NCBI RefSeq assembly: GCF_030915385.1
Contig: NZ_CP133268.1
Location: 4,500,001-4,564,000 of the forward strand
Origin: Neobacillus sp. PS3-12
GTDB taxonomy: Bacteria > Bacillota > Bacilli > Bacillales > Cytobacillaceae
Length of the DNA: 64,000 nucleotides
Direction: 5' to 3'
Part shown: positions 28,983 to 37,392 of the stretch, one piece after another
Layout of the letters: every line of letters starts with the position of its first letter
Numbering within the stretch: position 1 is the stretch's first letter
Notes under the pieces: generated by a model
Databases searched by the model: none
What the model saw: the letters and a program-made list of their open reading frames with translations, nothing else
Told to the model about the DNA's origin: nothing
Translations under genes and position numbers: made by a program

Positions 28983-29873
28983 ATGAGTGATATCGAATAT
29001 GAACTTGAAGCAAAAATGGAACAAGCAATATCACATTTTGATAAAAAATTTAAAACTAATGAATACGATAAATTCCTTTATCACTACACCACAATTCCAA
29101 CAGCACTAGAGTATATATTATTTACACATAAACTGCGCTTTAATTCCATTCTACATACAAATGATCCAAGAGAAACAAAAGATTGGAATTTTACAATCGA
29201 ATTACCAAAAGGAATTAATCATGATTATATTGAACAGAATTATGATCTTTTCAATAATACACAAATACGTGCTAATGAGCTTGTAAAACACGGCATTAAG
29301 TTAGCTTGTTTTTCTTTGGATAATCAAGAGATTTGTGAAGAAACAAACGCTTATGATTTTGGTAGAGGTTATGCAAAATCAAGAATGTGGGCTCAATATG
29401 CGGGCAACCATACTGGACTATGTTTAGTATTTGATAAAAGGCAACTTGTGAAAGATATTAACAATTGCTTCCACAGAAAGGGTAGTATTTATTCCGGGTT
29501 GGTTTTATATCGTAATCTTGTTTCTCGCGATTCACTCTGTTTAAATTTGAATGATATTTTAAAAGAAGGATTAGAAAATGCTATTACTGGTCATCTGGAA
29601 AAAAATATCGATGCATTGTATTTTATAAAAGGTGTTGATTGGCGTGACGAAGATGAATTTCGAATCGTAATTAATACATTATCTAAAGAAGGCTTTGAAT
29701 ATATAGATATTAGCAATTCTCTGAAAGGAATTGTATTGGGAGAGGCATTTCCAGAGGTGTACAAACCTGCATTAAAATATGTTTTAGATAGAAATTTTAA
29801 AGACGTTTTTGTTTCTAAAATAAAATGGTCGAATGGACACCCTTTAGCTTTTCCCGATTTTTTGGATTATTAG
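28983..29873 (+). CDS. DUF2971 family protein
   Basis: The 296-residue protein has the DUF2971 pattern: LYHYTTIPTALEYILFTHKLRFNS near the start (seen as YHYTTI…LRFNSILHTNDPRE), ACFSLDNQE, then AKSRMWAQYAGNHTGLCLVFD and DEDEFRI. DUF2971 proteins are soluble and common in defence islands; a link to ADP-ribosyltransferase-like folds has been suggested for the family, but activity is not established. GGGGATC lies upstream of the ATG. Confidence 0.85.
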   Translation: MSDIEYELEAKMEQAISHFDKKFKTNEYDKFLYHYTTIPTALEYILFTHKLRFNSILHTNDPRETKDWNFTIELPKGINHDYIEQNYDLFNNTQIRANELVKHGIKLACFSLDNQEICEETNAYDFGRGYAKSRMWAQYAGNHTGLCLVFDKRQLVKDINNCFHRKGSIYSGLVLYRNLVSRDSLCLNLNDILKEGLENAITGHLEKNIDALYFIKGVDWRDEDEFRIVINTLSKEGFEYIDISNSLKGIVLGEAFPEVYKPALKYVLDRNFKDVFVSKIKWSNGHPLAFPDFLDY

Positions 29874-29956
29874 TTATAATGTACAAAGACAATATAAATC
29901 ATAAAGGAGCTTAATACTTGCTCTTTATGGATTTAGTATGTTTGAGGTGAGGAATA

Positions 29957-30457
29957 TTGGTAAATGAGGAATTATGCCCATGCGGTAGTAAAATTAACTT
30001 TGAGCAATGTTGCTATTATCCGAAAGAAGGTAATACCCCAGAGGATGTTAAAAAAAGAATTACTAGGATAGTGATATCTACCTTTGACAAGGTTGGAGAT
30101 ACAAGAGGAGAGACATGTTTATATGTTGCCAGATTAGTAAAAGACTTATTAAATGAATTTGGTATAAAAAGTTATATAGCTGCTGGATCATCTAAGTGGA
30201 ATAGAGTAACAACATTTTATGATTGGAAACCACCAAGAGAGTTCCATGCTTGGGCAGTAACAGAATTTGGAGAAACTGTTGATTTAGCATGTGATGCACT
30301 AAATGAAAGGTCTGATTGGCATCACCACCTATCTAACAATGTTCCGATAAGATGCTGGAAAAAGAAAATTCACGATTACGGGGCTAAAACATTGGAATTC
30401 GATGAAGAAAGTTACCGTATTTTATTATCGATTGCATTAAATAAACTAAAGAAATGA
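29957..30457 (+). CDS. SEC-C motif protein with a transglutaminase-like core
   Basis: The 166-residue protein begins with a SEC-C zinc motif, CPCGSKINFEQCC (residues 7-19). Farther on there is a Cys-His-Asp series (GETCLYVARLVKDLL, EFHAWAVTEFG and TVDLACD) that resembles the papain/transglutaminase-like fold of peptide-processing enzymes. That second assignment is inference. The start is a TTG at 29957 after GAGGTGAGG. It follows the DUF2971 gene by 83 bp with no array repeat between. Confidence 0.65.
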   Translation: MVNEELCPCGSKINFEQCCYYPKEGNTPEDVKKRITRIVISTFDKVGDTRGETCLYVARLVKDLLNEFGIKSYIAAGSSKWNRVTTFYDWKPPREFHAWAVTEFGETVDLACDALNERSDWHHHLSNNVPIRCWKKKIHDYGAKTLEFDEESYRILLSIALNKLKK

Positions 30458-30562
30458 AAATAGTTACTGGGATAAGAAGTTTAATTACTATCATACTACT
30501 TTTTTAAGCTAAGTACTGCTTTACTTTAAGTTTTATTTTTAAAGTCTATTTTTATTTACCAC

Positions 30563-30698
30563 TATTCAACAATCGGGCGCTTTCCTGTAATAAGGAAAGT
30601 GCTTTTTTCAATTTTAGGGCCAGATTGTGGAATAACTCAATTAATGAAAAATTGATAAGGTAGTAGATGCTGTGAGTATTTTTTTTAAAACTAACGGA
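30563..30698 (+). repeat. Array repeat, copy 3
   Basis: ATTCAACAATCGGGCGC core (CAATCGGGCGC at 30570-30580), GCGCTTTCCT/AGGAAAGTGC stem with TTTTTT, TTTTAGGGCCAGATTGTGG and AATAAC, then CTGTGAG…AAAACTAACGG. The stem can also act as a terminator for the gene before it. Confidence 0.85.
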
Positions 30699-30868
30699 TA
30701 ATGAAAAGAAGACGGAAGGATGTTCTAAAAAGTAAATAAATCTAAAAACAGAGATAAGACAAATTAATGACTTTTATATTGAAAGACGTGAATCTTATGT
30801 AGGAAGTTTTAAAATATAAATAGACTTCTAAGATGATACGTGAAATAAAATATGTAGGAGTTGAAATT

Positions 30869-31282
30869 ATGTGGTCTAGAAATCAATATACTGGACCTGG
30901 GTGGTGGGCTATACACAGGACCAGGCGGTGGCCTATATACTGGACCAGGCGGTGGAGCATACACAGGACCAGGTGGTGGATTATACACAGGACCAGATGG
31001 TGGATTGTATACCGGGCCAGGTGGTGGATTATACACAGGACCAGATGGTGGATTGTATACCGGGCCAGGCGGTGGATTATACACGGGCAGGGTGGTGGAT
31101 TGTACACCGGGCCAGGTGGTGGATTGTACACCGGGCAGGGTGGTGGGGCCTATTCTGGAGCTGATACTGAACCTTATATGAGCAATATACCACCATGGCA
31201 TATTTTTGTTCAGGAATTAGAAAAACGTAGATATTACAAACAAGCTGAGTTAATTAGAAGGTACCATAATATTAATAACTGA
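30869..31282 (+). pseudogene. Glycine-rich GGLYTGP-repeat protein with two compensating frameshifts
   Basis: ATG 30869 follows TAGGAG. The start ([11 protein letters not shown]) and the end ([21 protein letters not shown], then SNIPPWHIF…[14 protein letters not shown]) are in one frame. The intended GGLYTGPG repeats between about 30900 and 31085 lie in the next frame. In the start frame they read as Trp/Arg-rich nonsense ([14 protein letters not shown]). Two compensating indels explain this. The unit is a 24-bp tandem repeat that is open in most frames. Similar Gly-rich proteins ending in SNIPPW…ELEKR occur in other bacteria; function is unknown. Confidence 0.65.
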
Positions 31283-31306
31283 TTAAAAATAATTGTTGAA
31301 CTTTTT

Positions 31307-31336
31307 AGACTTGATTTTTAATGATCAAGTCTTTTA
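31307..31336 (+). terminator. Terminator after the glycine-rich protein
   Basis: AGACTTGAT and ATCAAGTCT form a perfect 9-bp stem followed by TTTT. Confidence 0.85.
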
Positions 31337-31632
31337 TGTATTTATATTAAGTTGAGCTGGTAACTATTCAAATCCTATATCTTTTAAGCTAAAGGTTCAG
31401 GTTTGTTTATGAGGTACGAATGTCATTGTTTTGCTAACAAATTAATCACATAAATTAAATGTGCTGTATTTTCAAACCATGCTGACTTACAGGGTGTTCT
31501 TAGATTTATGTTAGGTGCTAATGATGATAATGAGGAACACTTATTATAGCCAAGATGTTTTTGAAAAGAATGTTAATTACGAACTGTTTATGTATAATGT
31601 ATTTCAAAATGAATATCAACAGTAAAATTTCT

Positions 31633-31672
31633 TCAACTAGTTGCTTTAGTTCACTAAGCTAAAGTGGCAATC
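31633..31672 (+). repeat. Array repeat, hairpin-only copy 4a
   Basis: TTGCTTTAG…CTAAAGTGGCAA is an imperfect palindrome of the GGTGCTTTAG type, lying directly before a CAATCGGGCGC copy. The stretch 31337-31632 shows no gene. Confidence 0.5.
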
Positions 31673-31687
31673 AAAATAATTATCTTG

Positions 31688-31765
31688 ATATCACGCAATC
31701 GGGCGCAATTCAGGAATTAGAATTGCACTATTTCTGTATTTAAGGGCCTTATATGGAATAAGGGA
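31688..31765 (+). repeat. Array repeat, copy 4b
   Basis: CAATCGGGCGC at 31696-31706, GCAATTC/GAATTGC stem, then TTTAAGGGCCTTATATGG and AATAAG. The right-hand CACTTAAACTAACGG part is not recognisable. Confidence 0.8.
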
Positions 31766-31832
31766 TTGTTAAATTTATGAAAATTTGAAATAATTATTAT
31801 AAAAAGATATATCTTTAGATGGGATGAAATTA

Positions 31833-32090
31833 ATGATATTAGTTAGCTCCTGTTTAACTGGATGTAACGGAAATGTACATAAAAGGGCCTATACAACATT
31901 AGATTTAGCTCAAAAAACAAATGCTACAAACTGTTGTTTTAAAGGAGAATTGCTCGTCTTGCGGTAATTCAATGATTTTCAACGGTGAATTTATTGGTAA
32001 AAAATAGCTGGGATTGGTGTTACTTCCGCACTGTTAAAAAGAAACGGTTTCCAATTAATTTCCGAAAAAAATTTACTAAACGATATTTAA
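31833..32090 (+). pseudogene. DUF523 family gene remnant
   Basis: ATG 31833 opens MILVSSCLTGCNGN, the DUF523 N-terminus. An internal stretch is deleted. The C-terminal motifs appear in shifted frames: KENCSSCGNSMIFNGEF, then IAGIGVTSALLKRNGFQLI, ending at 32090. At least two frameshifts and one deletion are needed to restore the family pattern (…SPSCGS…GVTAALLKKNG). A second DUF523 fragment lies at 59553-59855. Confidence 0.75.
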
Positions 32091-32128
32091 AACTTAATTA
32101 CGAAAATATATTTAAGGAGGATTGAACT

Positions 32129-34066
32129 ATGGATGACATAATAAATGAGTATTACGAACTGTTTAAGGGCCTACCAAATTATGGTCCTATCGTTAGAAAC
32201 AATATTAAAGAAGATGCTTTTACTGTTGCGGTTCTGGAAATTATGTATAATAAAATACTCAATCTAGATTTCATTGATAAAAATGTAGATAGTATTGCAA
32301 AATATATTGTAGCCCCACCTGACAGTGGTATTGATATTTTCATAGAACATGAAGATGGTGATGAATATTACTATGACATCATTCAAGTGAAATATACAAA
32401 ATTAGGTCAACAAGATATTAAGCAATGTCTTGCAATGATGCAGCGTACTATAAAAGACTTCTTGAAAGATCCTCAATCTGTGCATAAAAATCTAAGAAAA
32501 GTAATTAGCAAAACAAATTTTGATGCTACATATAAAAACAACTGTACTTATTACGTGGTTCACACTGGTGACATTGCTTACGCAACTGGGCTAAAAAAAT
32601 TCGAAAAAGTTGTTACTTTAAGTGAATTGAAAATTCTAAAGGAAAGCCTTGGGGCAGACTGTGTTCCAAAAGAAATATTAAAATCGGATGGTTTCAACAA
32701 TTTCATTTCTTATAATCACGACAGTGATGAAAACACAGAGCAAGCATATCTATGTAATTTAAATGGCTATGATTTAGCTAAGTTAAACAATAAATATACA
32801 AGTACAGAAGTGGGAAAAAATATATTATTTGGTCAAAACCTCCGTGATTCATTAGAAAATAAATCTAAGACTTTTGAATCTATGAAACAAACCATTGATA
32901 ATGAGCCCGAAAAATTTTGGTTTTATAATAATGGAATAACAATTATAGCAGAAGGTTTTACTGCAGATGCTGTGAATACAGAAGATGATGAACAAAATAC
33001 TAAAAAAATTGATTCTGTAACTCTTGAAAATTTTTCTATAATTAATGGAGCACAGACTACAAGTTCGTTAGGGATTTATTTGAAAGAAGCAGAAATGAAT
33101 GGGGATAAAGAAAAGATAAATAACTTGAAAAATGTTTACGTTTTAACACGTATACTGGTCATAAACAAACCTGAACTAAAAGATAATATATCTATATATA
33201 ATAACATGCAAAATCCTATTACAAGCCGAGATATGGTATCGAATCGTCCAGAACAAAAAAAGCTGTATGAGTGGTTAATTAGTGGGGATAACCCTAATAT
33301 TTTTATAGAGATAAGACGTGGTTCTCGCCCACCTTCACATATAAAATTACTAAAGCACCAAATAACTACTAATGAAACATTGGCACAGTTAGCATTTGCG
33401 TCATTTTTTAGAGAGCCGTACACAGCTAAAGATAAAAAGCGAACGTTATTTAATAATGATTATTCAAAAGAAGAATTCACTATTAATGAAGACTATCATA
33501 AAATCTTTAACTTTGATGATGAAAATGACAAATGCGGGATTCTTTTTAAAAAGACTAAATCAGAGATTGATGAGCTATTGTTTGTAGCTTATCTTTATAA
33601 AGAAAGCAAAAAATATCTGAAGAAAGAATATCAACAACGATTAGATAAGCAAAATACGATGTTGAAAAATGCTGATGAAGATGAAAGACAAAACATTAAT
33701 GAATTTATTAATAATTTTAAAACTCAAATCGCCATAAATAATATTTGTTTCTTTTACTGTATTGCCCTGTACTATGAATTTAAAGTACAATTCGATGATG
33801 ATAATAATAAAACATTCAACTATTCTGCATTCTATGGTAAAGATACTCAATTTAAACAAAATTTGATTGAAAGTTTCTCGCAAATTTTTCTGTCAAAAAC
33901 TATTGAAATTATAAAAACTGAATCTGCCGGAACAGCCAACGTTAGCAACTGGATTAGGATTAAAAAAAGTCAAGACATTTTCATGAAGAAATTGCGTAAT
34001 GAACTGTCTGTAAACTTAACTTTTGCAAGAGAATATAAAAACTTTATCAATGAATTCAAGCACTAA
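32129..34066 (+). CDS. AIPR-family abortive infection phage resistance protein
   Basis: The 645-residue protein has the AIPR (PF10592-type) core: KFWFYNNGITIIAEGF, then FSIINGAQTTSSLG and NMQNPITSRDMVSNRPEQ. The N-terminal part (about 40-110) contains PDSGIDIFIEHEDGDEYYYD followed by IIQVKYTK, which fits a PD-(D/E)XK nuclease core. AIPR proteins are linked to abortive phage resistance and often accompany restriction systems. AAGGAGGA precedes the ATG. No partner gene is adjacent. Confidence 0.88.
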   Translation: MDDIINEYYELFKGLPNYGPIVRNNIKEDAFTVAVLEIMYNKILNLDFIDKNVDSIAKYIVAPPDSGIDIFIEHEDGDEYYYDIIQVKYTKLGQQDIKQCLAMMQRTIKDFLKDPQSVHKNLRKVISKTNFDATYKNNCTYYVVHTGDIAYATGLKKFEKVVTLSELKILKESLGADCVPKEILKSDGFNNFISYNHDSDENTEQAYLCNLNGYDLAKLNNKYTSTEVGKNILFGQNLRDSLENKSKTFESMKQTIDNEPEKFWFYNNGITIIAEGFTADAVNTEDDEQNTKKIDSVTLENFSIINGAQTTSSLGIYLKEAEMNGDKEKINNLKNVYVLTRILVINKPELKDNISIYNNMQNPITSRDMVSNRPEQKKLYEWLISGDNPNIFIEIRRGSRPPSHIKLLKHQITTNETLAQLAFASFFREPYTAKDKKRTLFNNDYSKEEFTINEDYHKIFNFDDENDKCGILFKKTKSEIDELLFVAYLYKESKKYLKKEYQQRLDKQNTMLKNADEDERQNINEFINNFKTQIAINNICFFYCIALYYEFKVQFDDDNNKTFNYSAFYGKDTQFKQNLIESFSQIFLSKTIEIIKTESAGTANVSNWIRIKKSQDIFMKKLRNELSVNLTFAREYKNFINEFKH

Positions 34067-34072
34067 TAAAAA

Positions 34073-34097
34073 GGATCGTCGAAAGATGATCTTTTTC
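34073..34097 (+). terminator. Terminator after the AIPR gene
   Basis: GATCGTC, GAAA loop and GATGATC (with one G-U pair), followed by TTTTTC, 6 bp past the stop. Confidence 0.85.
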
Positions 34098-34175
34098 TTT
34101 GGCCCAGCAGATATTCAGCAATTAGCCAGGGAGAAAACTGAGATTGTGAAGTTTTGTACTTAAACTAAAGGAGCA
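34098..34175 (+). repeat. Array repeat, copy 5 (degenerate left part)
   Basis: TTTGGCCCAGCAGAT..ATTC resembles the GGGCCA part. The right part AGATTGTGAAGTTTTGTACT and TAAACTAAAGG (34141-34171) is clear. The following 34176-34298 shows no gene. Confidence 0.6.
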
Positions 34176-34298
34176 TGTTAGGCCAATAAGAAAAATTGTT
34201 TTTAAGATGAAACATTTTATGGTGTGTTTCGTAATTTAAGAAAGTTTATAATTCAGATAAAAAATGAAAAGCATTTTTATTAAAGAGGGGTACTTAAT

Positions 34299-35078
34299 AT
34301 GGATATAATGACGTTACAAAAGTGCAGATTATGTGGTGAGGAAAAAAAACTTATTAAGTCCCATATAGTTCCCGAAGGATTTTATAAGAAGATTTATGAT
34401 GGTAAAAGAAGATTGTTTTTAAAATCTCAGTCGAGAAACGCTATTATTCCTATGCAGAAAGGACAGAGAGAAGAACTATTATGTAAAGAATGTGATAGTA
34501 ATCTAATTGGTAATAAATATGACAAATATGGAATTGAAGTTATTAGGGATGGTTTGCATATTCAAACACTTACCGATTATGAAAAGGAAATTTGGGTAGG
34601 ATTAGATTACAATAAGTTCAAAATTTTTCTATTATCTGTCTTATGGAGAGCACATATTGCTCAAAACTTTCACACGGGTATTACTTTAGAGAAAAGTATA
34701 GAAACCCTGATTGTTGAATCAATTAAAAGTGGACAAGCACCGAAAGAAAATGTTATTCCGATTGTTGGCCTTTCTTTGGTAGACCCACAAGACAGTGATT
34801 TCAAATGTGATGAGATAATTACTAATGGAAACACGTATAAAAGAGAGGGACAATTTAATAGTAAGACTTACATAATTATATTTGGAGGTTATGCTTGGAC
34901 ATTTATTGTACCAAGTGCAGAAAAAAATGATCCTCAAGAAAATTTTTTTCTAAAAGATAATGGTCTTATGGTTTTTCCAAAACAAAATATATATGAATTC
35001 ACTCCTTTAACACAACTTATGAAAAGCATTTATCTCACAAATGACAACTTTAATCGGATTAATCGCAGTAATAAGTAA
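34299..35078 (+). CDS. HNH-like treble-clef protein, unknown role
   Basis: The 259-residue protein begins with a zinc-knuckle start, CRLCGEEKKLIKSHIVPEGF, and a second pair in ELLCKECDSNL. CxxC…H…CxxC spacing of this kind is typical of HNH/treble-clef nucleases found among defence genes. Nuclease residues are not certain, and the C-terminal 180 residues match nothing I know. It sits alone between array repeats. Confidence 0.6.
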   Translation: MDIMTLQKCRLCGEEKKLIKSHIVPEGFYKKIYDGKRRLFLKSQSRNAIIPMQKGQREELLCKECDSNLIGNKYDKYGIEVIRDGLHIQTLTDYEKEIWVGLDYNKFKIFLLSVLWRAHIAQNFHTGITLEKSIETLIVESIKSGQAPKENVIPIVGLSLVDPQDSDFKCDEIITNGNTYKREGQFNSKTYIIIFGGYAWTFIVPSAEKNDPQENFFLKDNGLMVFPKQNIYEFTPLTQLMKSIYLTNDNFNRINRSNK

Positions 35079-35351
35079 AGTCATTGTTTTGCAACAACAT
35101 TTTTCATATGTAAATCCATATTAATCCTAATGCAATTTGCTCCTTGCCGTAAGATTCCTTACAGCTTATGATTTTCCTTATAGAAAAATTTACAAAAAAG
35201 TTCTGCAAGCCTTTCTCAAGTGAGAAGGGCTCTTTATTTTCCAATTCGTTATGCATCGGGATGTTTACTTGAAAAAAGTTCTTTACTGATGTCCTCTATC
35301 GAATAGGGAGCATTTTTTATTTTGTACAATTTTCCTTATGTTATCCAGCAC

Positions 35352-35621
35352 TGTAACCGCCAAGTAGAAATGAACACTTTCTTACCCAAAAATGCTGAAT
35401 AAGACTGAACACTTTTTTCCAGTAAAGACGTGCACTTTATTTGGAGAGGCGGGCATGATAGCCTACATTGGCTGAGCCAGATTCTTTGTTACATCTGGCT
35501 TCATGGCTCATAATCTTGCCCGTAGAGGCTCCAAGTCAAGTGACAAAATACCTCAACTAACTTCCAGTAAAGTGTTCATTCCTATTTAGCAAAAAGTGTT
35601 CAAAGTTATCAGGCGGTTACA
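35352..35621. mobile_element. 270-bp non-autonomous element (IS21-type MITE) with 5-bp target duplication
   Basis: The ends are inverted: TGTAACCGCC at 35352-35361 and GGCGGTTACA at 35612-35621. GAACACTTT-type sub-repeats lie just inside both ends (AATGAACACTTTCTTACC and GACTGAACACTTTTT on the left; AGTGTTCATT and AGTGTTCAAAG on the right), the multiple-repeat end structure of IS21 elements. AGCAC is duplicated at 35347-35351 and 35622-35626. The centre holds a strong hairpin (GCCAGAT/ATCTGGC) and no gene. The flanks 35079-35346 hold nothing I can call. Confidence 0.85.
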
Positions 35622-35650
35622 AGCACTCGGTTAGCTTGTGAGTAAAAATT

Positions 35651-35735
35651 GGATTGTAAAGTTTTTCACTTAAACTATTGGGGGCTTTACTTCAATAACG
35701 ATCTTCAGCAATCGGGCGCGATTGTGGAATAACAC
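35651..35735 (+). repeat. Array repeats, copies 6a/6b fused without a gene
   Basis: GGATTGTAAAGTTTTTCACT and TAAACTATTGGGGGC (35651-35685) run directly into ATCTTCAGCAATCGGGCGC (core 35709-35719) and GATTGTGGAATAAC. CAATC-GGGCGC-GATTG is a perfect inverted repeat. Confidence 0.85.
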
Positions 35736-35790
35736 AGATGGAAAATGATCGATCTTTTTTATAAAAAACTAGTATATATCCTCTAGCAGA

Positions 35791-35835
35791 AGAAGTCATT
35801 TTGATCAAACTTTATTTCAAAATGACTTCTTTTTG
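35791..35835. terminator. Strong hairpin before the ketoacyl-synthase gene
   Basis: AGAAGTCATTTTGA and TCAAAATGACTTCT form a perfect 14-bp stem followed by TTTTTG. The rest of 35836-36152 shows no gene. Confidence 0.8.
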
Positions 35836-36152
35836 TTTATCTTAGAATACGGACTTAAGAAGTTTTTAATCAAACTTTATTCTAAAACTACATTTTATTC
35901 TCACTTTTAGCTCTTTTAGAGTCTCCCTCTTCTGAAGATATTTTGAGAGCCAGTGAAGAAACAATTATGGGCAAGATATTTGGGCATAGTTAAAAAGGAG
36001 GGGATTGTTCCTCGATTTTCCAGTTAAATCAGGTCTATTGTATGATTAATTTCACGAAATCATTTCAATTCTAGTAAAGTTCTAGTAAATTAGTATTATA
36101 AACTGATAAGGTGACGTTTTCATAAATACTCTTCGAGGTGATTTTTCTCAAC

Positions 36153-37346
36153 ATGAATATTGTATGTACCGGCTATGGGGTTATTGCTCCCCACACAATG
36201 AACATGAAACAATTTTTGTTCAATTTGCAAAATGGAATATGTTGTCTTGATATTGTTGAGCAAGCGGGACCCAACAATGAAACCAATATTGTGGGTGTCA
36301 TTCAGGAAGGACTAGAGAATTTTGAAAACGATAAGAAGATGAAACGACTGCCGAGGCTCTCGAAATTAGGGATCATAGCAGCAAAAGAAGCGATTCATTC
36401 CGCTCAGATAGATGTTAGTAAGGAAGGGAAAAGAGTAGGACTTTTCTTTGGTATCTCTCTAGGAGCATGTGGGGAAAAGGTCTTTCAGGATTCAGTTTTA
36501 TATGCAAAGGAAGATCAATACAGAAAAATTCCTGTGACCTTTGCTCATTATGCCAATTACCATAGCATAACCGCTTCTATAGGTCATGCCATTGGAACAA
36601 ATGGAATCACAAAAACCATCACCACGGGATGTACATCTAGCTTGGAAGCTATACAAGAGGCTATTGTGTATTTAAAAAGTGGGCTGATTGATGTGGCAAT
36701 TGTTGGTGGAACCGACAGTCCCTTGGGGAAAGCAACTACTTACGCATTTGCCAAAACAAGAGTACTGCCGCTCGATCAAAATTTGGAAACCGGAGCTGTT
36801 CCATTCCAAGAAGGCAGTAATGGATTTGCTATGTCTGAGGCGGCGGGTGTCTTGATTTTAGAAAGAAAAGAGGATGCGGTGGAAAGAGGAGCCGACCTTA
36901 AAGGAGAAATTGTTGATATTGTTTCAAATAATGATGGAATTTATATTTTTTCATTAGATGAAACGGGAAATCAAATTCTTCATGCGTTAGAAGAAGTAAC
37001 CCGTGGTCGCAAACCAGACTATATTAATAGCCAAGCTCTTGGAATTCAGCTCAATGATCAAATTGAAAAGAGATGTTCAAAGGAATTATTCAATCATCAA
37101 ATCCCCTATACATCTATTAAAAGTATGTATGGAAATCCTTTCGGAGTCACTGGAATCCTACAAGTTCTATCATCTTTATTGAGCATCCAATATAACTTCA
37201 TTCCACCTACTATTCGTACTTCCAAAAAAGGCTATGAAAATATGAAGATTGTAACAAAAACTCAATATCAACAGGTGAACGAAGTTGCGGTTACTAATCA
37301 TGGGTATGGTGGAAATAATGCTTGTGCTTATATTAAAAAGTGCTGA
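36153..37346 (+). CDS. Beta-ketoacyl synthase-like protein lacking both catalytic histidines
   Basis: The 397-residue thiolase-fold protein resembles FabF. The nucleophile Cys160 is kept (TTGCTSSLEA). The two family histidines are not: the NAHGTGT position reads SQALGIQLND (Leu296) and the KxxxGH position reads KSMYGNPFG (Asn328). GFAMSEAAGVLILE and the C-terminal NHGYGGNNAC are typical. A normal condensing reaction is unlikely; it could be a chain-length or decarboxylase-type factor or a binding protein. No acyl carrier protein or FabD is nearby. ATG 36153 is preferred over GTG 36138, which overlaps the GAGGTG ribosome site. A kinase gene follows after 46 bp. Confidence 0.8.
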   Translation: MNIVCTGYGVIAPHTMNMKQFLFNLQNGICCLDIVEQAGPNNETNIVGVIQEGLENFENDKKMKRLPRLSKLGIIAAKEAIHSAQIDVSKEGKRVGLFFGISLGACGEKVFQDSVLYAKEDQYRKIPVTFAHYANYHSITASIGHAIGTNGITKTITTGCTSSLEAIQEAIVYLKSGLIDVAIVGGTDSPLGKATTYAFAKTRVLPLDQNLETGAVPFQEGSNGFAMSEAAGVLILERKEDAVERGADLKGEIVDIVSNNDGIYIFSLDETGNQILHALEEVTRGRKPDYINSQALGIQLNDQIEKRCSKELFNHQIPYTSIKSMYGNPFGVTGILQVLSSLLSIQYNFIPPTIRTSKKGYENMKIVTKTQYQQVNEVAVTNHGYGGNNACAYIKKC

Positions 37347-37392
37347 AAATCTAGTTACTCAATTATAGAGTAACAAGAAAAGGGGTGACTAT

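Noticed and set aside
30809-31201. Proline-rich minus-strand frame (PPGPVYN repeats) and other long frames across the Gly-rich repeats
   Set aside because: They arise because the 24-bp tandem repeat is open in most frames. The plus-strand ATG 30869 has a ribosome site and a conserved-looking C-terminus.
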